Part shown: positions 55,049 to 64,000 of the stretch, piece by piece
Layout: each line of letters begins with the position of its first letter
Position numbering within the stretch: position 1 is the stretch's first letter
Source of the DNA: Cryptomeria japonica
Taxonomy: Eukaryota; Streptophyta; Pinopsida; Cupressales; Cupressaceae
NCBI RefSeq assembly: GCF_030272615.1
Contig: NC_081409.1
Span: forward strand, 531,128,291 to 531,192,290
Length of the DNA stretch: 64,000 nucleotides
Direction of reading: 5' to 3'
The notes under the pieces: generated by a model
What the model saw: only the letters and a program-made list of their open reading frames with translations
What the model was told of the DNA's origin: nothing
The model's database searches: none
Made by a program: the position numbers and the translations under genes

Positions 55049-57848
55049 GGGTCCGCGAGCAACCAAAATCCCCTTTTTTTTAATTATTTTTTTTTAAAAT
55101 ATATTTTATATATATATATATATATTTATATAAATTTATAAATATAAAAGTTATAAGGGTGAAAATATACAAATATATTTTTTTCCAATAAAATTTACAT
55201 GCAATTTTTTTTTCTTTTAAAACAAAATAAAAAGGAAAAACATCATGTAAAATCAAATTACATGCGCACATATAAATGTATATATATATATATATATAAT
55301 TGGTATATAAACTTAGGCTCTTTTTTTTTATTTATTTTAATTGCTGATAAAAGAATGAAGCAAATCTATTGTTGAGCTTTTTATCAACACTAATTAGAAA
55401 TACAATTTAGAAATACAATTTAGGAAATACTATTTAGAAATACAATATACTTTTCTATAATAAATAGATTCATTGATTTCTCAACTAATAAAACAACTAA
55501 TTTATTTACATGTTAATAGCAAATACAAATCATGATTTTCTGCAATTAAATTGGAGATAGATTCTCAGCTAAAAGGAAGAACTCAGATTTAAATAAAACT
55601 AATTTTTTTTTTATATTACAAAAGAAGCTTTTGCATGCAAATCAAGCATTCCCTTTACTTTTCAAAATAGAAATAGAAACATATCTGGCTTTTTACAACT
55701 CTTTCAATATTCTGCAAATATTACAAGATGTTTCTTTATTTAACTACAATATTAAATCTCATGCCCTATCTCAAAAATTACAACTTGCCTCTCATTCAAC
55801 GAACGAGGTATTTTTCTACTAACAAATTTAAACAAATAACTACAAATGGATTTAAGTATCTTCAACAATAATCTTCTGCATCTTTTCACTGTTCCTATTC
55901 TCTTCTCCTGACTTTTCCTGCATAATAAAACACAATATGACCACGGAGTGCTCACCTCCCAGCCTAGGCTAACTGGTAGCCACCCCCGAGCTCGGAGAAC
56001 CAATTCCTAGACGGGTAACAAACAGGCAAACACATAGAAGGCAAAATACATACAGATTTTCAGACACACTCCCAACTTGGCTTCACAGCACCACACTTTG
56101 GTGATGATCTTTTCAAAGGGTGGTAGTGGACCAATACCCTGAGGAGAACTGCAAGTATGGAAAAACAAGTAGCCACCTCATGGCACAAAAAAATGTATCA
56201 AGAATCTCAACCCCATATTCCTTATGCCCCCCAAAGGAATTCTAGCCTTATATCCCTCCTTATGACCCCCATTGCACAAACAGGCCATGCAGCAAGGGTC
56301 ACACAAAGATCCCTTGTGATCGCTCTCAAACGAGAGTCTCTCACTCGAGGGTTGTCACTGCTACCACCCTCAAAATCCTCTTCTCTCCCAAGAGTAAGAG
56401 GTCTTGAGAAAACTCCCAAAACACAACAAGCATAATGAAGGATTTTCAAATGAAATTCTAAAACAAGACATACACAAAAACACAGATTCCTTTCACCATT
56501 CATAAACTCAAACACATGCAAGAAAATAACCATTTTAAGGAATGATCAAACCAACCTTAATCTGCCCAATGGTAGTTTTGAAATTTGAGGAAGAGCTGCC
56601 CAATCCACGAATCTTTTTCCTTCTACCCTTAGTCAATTTTTTCTATTCCAAACTATTATTTTCTTTTCAAAATTTCTCTTGTCTCCAAAAATGGAGAGTG
56701 GGTGATTACCCTCCAATTCTCAAAAATCTTGCTTAAGAAGCTCATTCACTGAGTTCTCACAAGTTTCTAAAAACCAAAAAGGAAAGAAAAGCAGAATGCA
56801 AAAAGACTCTCCTTCCAAAAGGAAAAATCTCAACTAGATTAAAAACTTCTAATTTTCAATTTTCGCACAACTCAAAAAAACCAATTTTTAAAGCATTAAA
56901 AAGATCATTTAAAAGTAGAAACTTGCCTAAAATTACCCTTGACCCCTAGGTATACCTTATGGGCTTTAGGAAACCCTATTAAACTACCCCTAGGTGTTCA
57001 TTTAACCCATTTTAAACCCCTCTGAAGTTTATTTTCGGGTCAAACATATGTTGACCACTCCAAAGATTATATTCCCAAAGTATTTATGACAACACATTAT
57101 ATTATTTAAGAAAAACTATAGTTAAACACTTTCCCACCAAGAGACACAAATAAAACATTTAAATTTAAATCCACACATGTGTCAAGTGACACAAATAAAA
57201 CACTTTTACAAATTAAAACATGGAATTGTCTCTTGTGGTTTTTTACACATTAAATTTAAATAACACTTAACACTCATGCAGCATATACTATTACGAATAA
57301 AATACAACACAAACAGGGTGTTGTCTCTCCAAATAGACAAACCCTGGCTTACGAACATACATAAGTCTAGGTTTGGTTCTCCGTAATTTTCCATGGTCAC
57401 ATGGTAAATTCCCTGCACATCTCAATTTACACATTAGTACTTTCAAATATCCACATATAATATAATTCAAAGGAATAACAATACACATCATCACTTGCAT
57501 ACAATTTTCATCTGCACAGATTAAATACATCTTTTATCAAGCAAAATTCTCATAAACAATTTCATCCCAATTCACATAAACTTAACCATACATCATAGTA
57601 CTATATTCATAGTAAAGTCCTGCAAATTCAATAACGACATCTATCATTGCAATATCATCTTATCTAACAATCATGTAGTGTTCTATCTCATAAAGCATAT
57701 AAGTAAAATCATCAAATCATAGCAATGTTATCCAAATCCTGAAATCATGTAAGTTCTAAGTCTCAAAAATGCATCAAAATAAAGTATCCATAATAGTCTA
57801 AATATAAAATCCTCTGAATGTCTGACTGAGTCGAGGTGAGGCCTCACA

Positions 57849-57862
57849 TCCTCCCCCTCTAG
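57849..57862 (-). other. Polypurine tract of chromovirus C
   Basis: Minus-strand TAGAGGGGGAGGA directly before the LTR start TGTGAGGC. Confidence 0.8.
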
Positions 57863-58323
57863 GCATGAACTTCCTCCTAGAGTTCATCAAAGAGGTGGGG
57901 GTACTCTGATCTCATACGTGCTGCGTCCTCCCATGAAGTCATAACCTCATCATAACAATCCTACTGGACCCTAACCTGGTCCAGCTCTCAACCTCGAAGG
58001 GCCAATGTCTAGCGTGCCAAAATGTGAATGGGCTCCAAAGCTAGCTGTCCGTCCGACTCCACCTGCAAGGCATCCCAATCTAAAATGTGAGACTCATCAT
58101 AGATATATTTTCTCAAAACTGAAACATGAAACACATCGTGGATGCGTGACAGGCTAGGTGGCAATGCTAAACGGTAGGCAACTGGGCCTATCCTCTCAAG
58201 AATCTCAAAAGGTCCTACAAAGCGAGGTGCGAGCTTAGAACCCTTTCCGTAACGGATTGGACTCTTATGCGGTCGTACTCTCAAGAAAACTCTGTCTCCA
58301 ACCAAGTAGCTACGATCAATCAT
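57863..58323 (-). pseudogene. Element C integrase C-terminus and chromodomain remnant
   Basis: Frame 58323-58009 encodes the integrase tail ([17 protein letters not shown], then [18 protein letters not shown], the GPY/F module), followed by [12 protein letters not shown]. After stops near 58009, 57993 and 57960 the frame goes on with DCYDEVMTSWEDAARMR and EYPHLF, the C-terminal part of a chromodomain, in which the first expected Trp codon is now TAG. Chromodomains steer chromovirus insertion toward marked chromatin. Confidence 0.85.
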
Positions 58324-59445
58324 CTTTGCATCAGCATATTTCTTCTGTCTATCCTAAGCCTCTCTGAGACGCTACCTAATCAAATCCACCTGCTGTTCCA
58401 TATCCCGAACTAACTCAGGACCAATAGCAACTCTATCCTCTATGCGATCCCAACTCAAGGGCGTCCTGCAAGGCCTGTCGTATAATGTCTGATAGGGTGG
58501 CATCCCCAAAGAAGTATGATGCCCATTGTTATGAACAAACTCCACTAAGGGAAGATACTCCTCCCACCGGGTCTGATGATCCATGACGTACATGCAAAGC
58601 ATATCCTCTAACACCTGATTGACCCTCTCTGTCTAACCATCTATCTCCGGGTGATAGGCTGTACTAAAATTGAGCTTAGTGCCCATAGCTGCCTGCAATG
58701 ACTTCCAAAAGGAAGAAGTGAAAAGAGAATCCCTGTCAGAAATAATCTTGTGGGGCATGCCATGAAGTCTAACAATGTCTCGCAAGAACACCTGTGCTAC
58801 TGCTGGAGCTGTGAATGTAGTACGAACTGGTGAAAAATGAGCTACTTTGGTCAACTTGTCAACTGTCACCAAGATAGCATCATGGCGACGAGAAGACATA
58901 GGAAGACCAATGATGAAATCCATGGATATAGTATCCCACTTCCACTCTGGTATACCATGAGACTGAAGCAACCCACCTAGATGGCGGTGCTCTGCCTTTA
59001 CCCTCTGACACTCGAGGCATCGAGCTACTATCTCAGCAATGAGCTGCCGCATTCCCGGCCAATGATACAACTGTCTCAAGTCAGCATGCAACTTCTTAAC
59101 CCCGGGATGCGCTGCATAAGGAGCTCTATGAGCCTCCGTGACAATGAACTCTCGCAACCCTCCAGAGGAAGGTACATAAATGCGCCCTTTGTGGCGTAAC
59201 AGTCCATCAGACTCCAAAGAATAATCCACATATTTCACTTCTAGAGTAACCTGAGATCGTATTACCTGACAAACCTCTGCATACCATCCATCCTCTAGCA
59301 AGTGCTGTAGTATACGGTCTCTCAAGTCCGTGCCCATGGATATGGTGTAAACCTCGTGACGTCTCCTACTCAAGGCATCTGCAACTACATTTTCCTTACC
59401 TTTGATGTAGTGAACGTCAAAATCATATTCGCACAAGAACTCCAT
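58324..59445 (-). pseudogene. Element C integrase
   Basis: One frame with stops near 58633 and in 58355-58372. The H2C2 region reads HPGVKKLHADLRQLYHWPGM ... CLECQRVKAEH. Core: Asp in WDTISMDFIIGLP, Asp in ISDRDSLFTSSFW, and the Glu-containing segment TERVNQVLEDML after the stop. All three catalytic residues are visible. The frame also carries the end of RNase H (ENVVADALSRR) at its start. Confidence 0.9.
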
Positions 59446-59871
59446 CCATCTCCTCTGACGTGCATTAAGGTTCGGCTAAGTGAAGATGTACTGAAGACTC
59501 TGATGATCTGAATGCAACTCGAAGTGATGACCTAAAAGGAAGTGTCTCCACCTCACAAGTGCATGCACTACTGCTGCGAGCTCAAGGTCGTGAGTGGGAT
59601 AATTAAGTTCATGAGTCTTAAGTTTCCTGGACTCGAAAGCTATGGCCCTACCATCCTGCATAAGAACTGCCCCTAAACCCTCTAGTGAAGCATCTGTACA
59701 AACCATGAAGTCAGCTGAAGGATCTGGTACAACAAGGATAGGAGCGCTAGTAAGTGCCTTCTTGAGTTCCTGAAAGGCCTTCTCACACTTCTCTGTCCAC
59801 TCAAATTTCTTCCCTTTACGCTGAAGAGAAGTAATAGGGTGTGCGACTCTGGAGAAACCCTCAACAAAACG
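59446..59871 (-). pseudogene. Element C RNase H
   Basis: CTDASLEGLGAVLMQDGR gives the first Asp, HDLELAAVVHAL the Glu, and FELHSDHQSLQYIF the second Asp. A TGA near 59869 and a TAG near 59476 interrupt the frame, each where the family has Arg or Gln. Confidence 0.88.
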
Positions 59872-60717
59872 TCAGTAATACCCTGCTAAGCCCATAAAAC
59901 TCCTGACCTCTGTCACACTGGTAGGCACTGGCCAATCCATAATAGCCCTAATCTTTGATGGGTCAACTAAGATCCCATCACCAGAAATAACGTGCCCAAG
60001 GTACTTAACCTCAAACCGAAAGAAAGCACACTTTGATAGGCTGCCAAACAACTGATTATCCCGCAAACACTGCAATACTTGTTTCAGGTGCTCCTCATGC
60101 TCCTTCTCATTCCGAAAATATATCAGTATATCATCGAGGAACACAATAACAAAACGGTCCAGAAAGGTATGGAACACCCCATTCATGAGGCTCATAAAGA
60201 CTGCTGGGGCATTCATAAGTCCGAATGGAACTACAGTAAACTCATAGTGACCATATCTAGTGCGAAATGCAGTCTTGTGGATATCACTTTCCACTATTCT
60301 CAACTGATGGTATCCTGACTTCAGATCTATTTTGGAAAAGACTTTGGCACCCTGAATCTGATCGAATAAATCATCAATTCTGGGCAAAGGATATCGGTTC
60401 TTGATGGTTACTTTATTTAGCTGACGATAATCCATACACAATCAGAGAGATCCATCCTTCTTCTTCATGAAGATGACTAGTGCACCCCAAGGGGATACGC
60501 TAGGACGAATATGACCCTTCTCAAGAAGTTCCTCAAGCTGAATTTTAAGTTCATTTAACTCATTTGTGGTTATCCTATAAGGTGCTCTGGAAACTGGCTC
60601 GGCTCCTGGTACTAGGTCTATATGAAAATCAATCTCTCTATGGGGAGGCATTCCCGGTAACTCTGAAGGAAAAACATCTGAATATCCCTTAAGGATAGGA
60701 TGGTCATCGAGCGATGT
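59872..60717 (-). pseudogene. Element C reverse transcriptase
   Basis: In the gag-pol frame: SRAPYRITTNELNELK, then a TGA at about 60442, [43 protein letters not shown] and the active-site box [11 protein letters not shown], then VKYLGHVIS. The order of RT motifs is complete. It lies directly downstream of protease, separated by a TAA at about 60717. Confidence 0.92.
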
Positions 60718-61692
60718 TTATTTTTCTTCCTCTTCTCCTCTGTCATTGATAGTGATAGCAAAAAGCTGACATCCCTTCCGCATGCTCCGCTTAAGCTGCA
60801 TTGCGGAGATCAGGCGAAGAGACACGGGCCTCTGAATCCCGGTAATAACTATGGGCGAACCATGATCATCCTCACACTCGATCTTTTTCAGGGGGAAATC
60901 CATCTTGGCTCTATGGGCATAAAGCCAATCCATGCCAAGTACGATTCCGTAAGATCCAAGTGGAGTCACTCTAAGGTCTACTAAAGTGGTGGTCTTGCCA
61001 ATCTGCAGCTGACATGCCCTAACCTCTGATTCCACTGACACTCTAGCTCCTAAAGCTAATTCCACTTCCCAACTGACACCCTGTCTAGTTGCCACTAGCC
61101 CGCAACGCTCCACAACCAATGGAGATATAAAGGAGTCAGTAGCTCCTGAATCAAACAAAATAGATACATTGTTACCTTTGATTATACCTGAAGATTCGAT
61201 AACCGTGGCTTGATGCTCAGCCTGGCGGTTGTCAACCACTGCGAATACTCTGTGGGACCTGCCCATATCACCAACTGTCGGCTCTAAAGCGGCCATCCGC
61301 TGACTCCCTGCCACCTGTCCCTGAGGGCAATCCCTCGCCATATGCCCCATGGCTCCACACGTAAAGCAAGCACCCCGTGCCTGGAATTGGGCACCCTGGG
61401 GCCTAGAGAATGCCTGACCTCCTGTCCTACTGGATCCACTGTACCCACCCCTGGAGGACTGTTGAGTCCCCGCCGACTGTGTGTACTGCCTCTGTGCTCT
61501 CTGATCACGTTTCTGTCCCTGAGTCTGCCACTGCTTGGGCTTGGAGCCCTATTGATACTATGGAGGCTTCTGCCTCTGGTTCTGTGGTGTCTGTTGTGGA
61601 GGAGGGGGTTTGGAGAACCCCTGAGAATTTCGGTTGTTTCCTTTCCAATGTGGTTTCTGGAATCCATAAGTCTAAGGTGCGGGATTTTGGTT
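60718..61692 (-). pseudogene. Element C gag zinc knuckle and protease
   Basis: A complete CCHC knuckle, CFTCGAMGHMARDC, ends gag near 61315-61365. After a short linker comes the aspartic protease (SILFDSGATDSFISP) near 61165 with active-site D-S-G and the partner motif GIVLGMDWL near 60935. Stops of TAG type interrupt the Gln-rich region between 61693 and 61550. Gag and protease share one frame. Confidence 0.88.
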
Positions 61693-62286
61693 CTAAAACC
61701 GATCCCTATTGTCCTGTGGTCTGACCTGTATTTCCTCGGCAATCAGTGTCTTTTCTACAGCAACCCGAAGGCTCTCTAGAGCGGACATCCTAACAGGCCC
61801 GGCTATACCGGCATTTAATCCCCTGATGAAGCGGTTTACAAGAAGTTTCTCATCCTTTAGATAATCTACATAAGGCAACAACTCAAAGAATTTACTCTCA
61901 TACTGGGTTACTGTCAAGCCTTTTTGTTGGAGATCATGAAATTCGTCTATACGACGCTGCCTGAAGTGTTCTAATAGGTACCTCTCACGAAACCTCTCTG
62001 TGAATATCTCCCAAGTGAGAGTATCAGGAACTAATCCGCATTTGTACTCTTTCTGTCTCCACCAAGTGGAGGTTGTCCCTCTCAGAAGATGAACTGCAAC
62101 ATGTGCTTTCAAGTTGCTCTCGTAAGAACGCAACGCAAAGCACCTCTCAAGACTCAGAAGCCATGCCTCGGCCTCTATTCCATCTGTAGACCCTCCGAAG
62201 GATGGTGGTTGGAGGCGCATGACCTCCCTGATGAGATCCCCTAGATCTCTCGTCTCCAAAAATGGAGAGTGGTGATTACCCTCCAA
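61693..62286 (-). pseudogene. Element C gag (retrotransposon gag domain), fused to LTR DNA
   Basis: 198 residues with the retrotrans_gag core: AEAWLLSLERCFAL, AVHLLRGTTSTWWRQKEY, TWEIFTERFRERYL, VTQYESKFFELLPY. The first residues up to about 62252 come from LTR sequence, because a deletion has joined the LTR to gag; the apparent ATG at 62286 is therefore not the original start. Gag's own N-terminus, the leader and the primer binding site are missing. Confidence 0.85.
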
Positions 62287-63418
62287 TTCTCAAAAATCTT
62301 GCTTAAGAAGCTCATTCACTGAGTTCTCACAAGTTTCTAAAAACCAAAAAGGAAAGAAAAGCAGAATGCAAAAAGACTCTCCTTCCAAAAGGAAAAATCT
62401 CAACTAGATTAAAAACTTCTAATTTTCAATTTTCGCACAACTCAAAAAAACCAATTTTTAAAGCATTAAAAAGATCATTTAAAAGTAGAAACTTGCCTAA
62501 AATTACCCCTAACCCCTAGGTATACCTTATGGGCTTTAGGAAACCCTATTAAACTACCCCTAGGTGTTCATTTAACCCATTTTAAACCCCTCTGAAGTTT
62601 ATTTTCGGGTCAAACATATGTTGACCACTCCAAAGATTATATTCCCAAAGTATTTATGACAACACATTATATTATTTAAGAAAAACTATAGTTAAACACT
62701 TTCCCACCAAAAAACACAAATAAAACATTTAAATTTAAATCCACACATGTGTCAAGTGACACAAATAAAACACTTTTACAAATTAAAACATGGAATTGTC
62801 TCTTGTGGTTTTTTACACATTAAATTTAAATAACACTTAACACTCATGCAGCATATACTATTACGAATAAAATACAACACAAACGGAGTGTTGTCTCTCC
62901 AAATAGACAAACCCTGGCTTACGAACATACATAAGTCTAGGTTTGGTTCTTCGTAATTTTCCATGGTCACATGGTAAATTCCCTGTGCATCTCAATTTAC
63001 ACATTAGTACTTTCAAATATCCACATATAATATAATTCAAAGGAATAACAATACACATCATCACTTGCATACAATTTTCATCTGCACAGATTAAATACAT
63101 CTTTTATCAAGCAAAATTCTCATAAACAATTTCATCCCAATTCACATAAACTTAACCATACATCATAGTACTATATTCATAGTAAAGTCCTGCAAATTCA
63201 ATAACGACATCTATCATTGCAATATCATCTTATCTAACAATCATGTAGTGTTCTATCTCATAAAGCATATAAGTAAAATCATCAAATCATAGCAATGTTA
63301 TCCAAATCCTGAAATCATGTAAGTTCTAAGTCTCAAAAATGCATCAAAATAAAGTATCCATAATAGTCTAAATATAAAATCCTCTGAATGTCTGATTGAG
63401 TCGAGGTGAGGCCTCACA
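62252..63418 (-). repeat. Truncated 5' LTR of chromovirus C
   Basis: Matches 56681-57848 with ten substitutions, all transitions, and one single-base indel. The remaining 2.65 kb of the LTR (equivalent of 54031-56680) are absent. Confidence 0.92.
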
Positions 63419-63423
63419 ATAAC
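63419..63423. repeat. Right target-site duplication of chromovirus C
   Basis: ATAAC, exact copy of 54026-54030. Confidence 0.95.
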
Positions 63424-64000
63424 ATTCCAACAGTACGTTCCCTAAGGACAGGTGAATGCAGTTTTATCTTGATCTTCGGGAGCTATTTTGATTTGATTAT
63501 AGCTTGAGAAACCGTCCATTAGTGAGAGCATTGCATGGCCTGCTGTAAGATCTACAATTATGTCGATACTGGGTAGAGGATAGTCATCTTTTGGACAAGC
63601 TTTGTTGACGTCTCTGAAGTCAGTGCATATTCTGATACTACCATCTGGTTTTGATACTGGAATGATGTTGGAAATCCATTCTGCATAGTCAATGGGTTGG
63701 ATGAATCTGACATCTAATAGTTTCTTTAGTTCAGTTTTGACCATGAGTGCCACCTGTGGATTCATCTTTCATAGCTTTTGCTTGACTGGTTTAACTCCTG
63801 AAGAGATGGACAAGTGATGCATGATTAAGTGTGGATCCACTCCAGGCATATTGGCATATGACCAAGCAAAGTTAATTTGTTGTTCTTTAAAGAAAATGAT
63901 AAATGTTGATCTTTCTTCCTTTGTCAGAGATTCTGCAAGGTGTATGTTTTTGACTGTCTTTGTGGTACCAATGTTGATTGATTGAGTGGGCTCAATCAAT
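63424..64000 (-). pseudogene. Element B reverse transcriptase, N-terminal part (runs off the window)
   Basis: SWSYANMPGVDP-like sequence (AWSYANMPGVDPHL) is followed by a TGA near 63769, then FIQPIDYAEWISNIIPVSK, ICTDFRDVNKACPKDDYPL and LMDGFSSYNQIKIAPED, the standard Gypsy RT start. Just before the insertion a TAG stands where the family has Trp. It continues at 54030 in frame. Upstream pol and gag lie past the right edge. Confidence 0.9.

Larger units (their letters stand above)
54031..57848 (-). repeat. 3' LTR of chromovirus C, 3818 bp
   Basis: Bounded by the target duplication on the left and the PPT on the right; minus-strand start TGTGAGGCCT, end GGGCATGACA. Its right 1168 bases match 62252-63418 at about 99%. 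Inside are (GT)n at 54545-54580, AT-rich stretches, and a GC-rich block with six palindromes at 54849-55048. ORFs in it are not genes. Confidence 0.92.
54031..63418 (-). mobile_element. Chromovirus-type Gypsy element C (Tekay/Del-like)
   Basis: Inserted in the RT gene of element B. The ends are TGTCATGCCC on the left and GGCCTCACA on the right, with ATAAC on both sides. Minus-strand order: truncated 5' LTR, gag, protease, RT, RNase H, integrase, chromodomain remnant, PPT, 3.8-kb 3' LTR. Gag-pol is one frame throughout. Long LTRs plus a chromodomain point to the Tekay/Del clade; that clade call is an inference. Confidence 0.92.
45063..64000 (-). mobile_element. Gypsy element B, Tat lineage, with antisense PMD gene; continues beyond the window
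   Basis: Minus-strand order, right to left: RT N-terminal part (63999-63424), chromovirus insertion, rest of RT, RNase H, second RNase H, integrase (to 51316), non-coding DNA, an oppositely directed PMD gene (46971-49930), PPT, 3' LTR. A second, different RNase H domain before integrase is a known trait of the Tat/Ogre group. The 5' LTR and gag lie to the right of the window. Confidence 0.8.

Noticed and set aside
54695-55141. ORFs with repeated CVHTV, HTVW or VCTQC words
   Set aside because: They come from the six DNA palindromes in the LTR; every frame of both strands gives a similar repeat peptide.
51316-64000. Fungal origin with true RIP
   Set aside because: The stop pattern resembles RIP, but element families, clathrin introns and the PMD are of plant type.
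1-64000. tRNA, rRNA or other structured RNA genes
   Set aside because: I saw no cloverleaf with internal promoter boxes and no rRNA-like sequence; the tRNA-like match near 1648 is a primer binding site.

Overview
This is a stretch of plant nuclear DNA made almost entirely of transposable elements and their remains. I see no intact host gene. The plant assignment rests on several points: Copia/Sirevirus-like, Gypsy Tat-like and chromovirus elements, a CACTA (En/Spm) transposon with tnp2/DUF4218/DUF4216 protein remains, a plant-mobile-domain (PMD) gene, clathrin heavy chain exons with plant-style introns, and degenerate CCCTAA telomere-like repeats. Dense nesting, long LTRs and heavy nonsense decay suggest a large-genome seed plant. 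A gymnosperm is my guess, but nothing in the window proves it.

Layout. 1-7325: non-autonomous Sirevirus-like element (+ strand; partial 5' LTR, gag remains, no pol, array of PPT-like tracts, 2.4-kb 3' LTR). It sits in a CACTA transposon whose decayed coding region runs from about 7.3 to 23.6 kb: tnp2 core, DUF4218, DUF4216 with a poly-Asp tail, a SET-domain-like ORF, small exons, and a Ptta/En-Spm-like ORF. That transposon is split again by a second, minus-strand Sirevirus-like element (14233-21806), which carries gag remains and a long accessory ORF but no pol. 24.2-25.0 and 30.2-32.7 kb: a broken clathrin heavy chain pseudogene, its halves separated by about 5 kb that holds a 999-codon minus-strand ORF (25835-28834) and 219-bp tandem repeats. 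Its 3' exons are scrambled into about 400-bp tandem units. 32.8-34.3 kb: tandem repeats and an interstitial telomere-like tract. 34.3-38.6 kb: AT-rich DNA with a foldback, a 646-bp TIR element and an RNase H fragment. 38.65-40.76 kb: a 5'-truncated LINE.

From 40.8 kb to the right edge lie nested Gypsy elements, all on the minus strand. Element A (40794-45062 visible) is interrupted by Tat-like element B (45063 to beyond 64000). B encodes RT, two RNase H domains and integrase, and on the opposite strand carries what looks like its own spliced PMD gene (TATA box, 25-codon exon, 1-kb intron full of TAGCGC motifs, large second exon). Chromovirus C (54031-63418) is inserted inside the RT gene of B, with a perfect ATAAC target duplication.

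Two general points stand out. First, the coding regions of C, B and the 999-codon ORF keep one reading frame throughout and are broken almost only by stops that C-to-T change in CAG, CAA, CGA or TGG would produce, the pattern expected of methyl-cytosine decay. Second, C has about 99% identical LTR segments yet well over ten nonsense codons, so it may have moved as an already defective copy.
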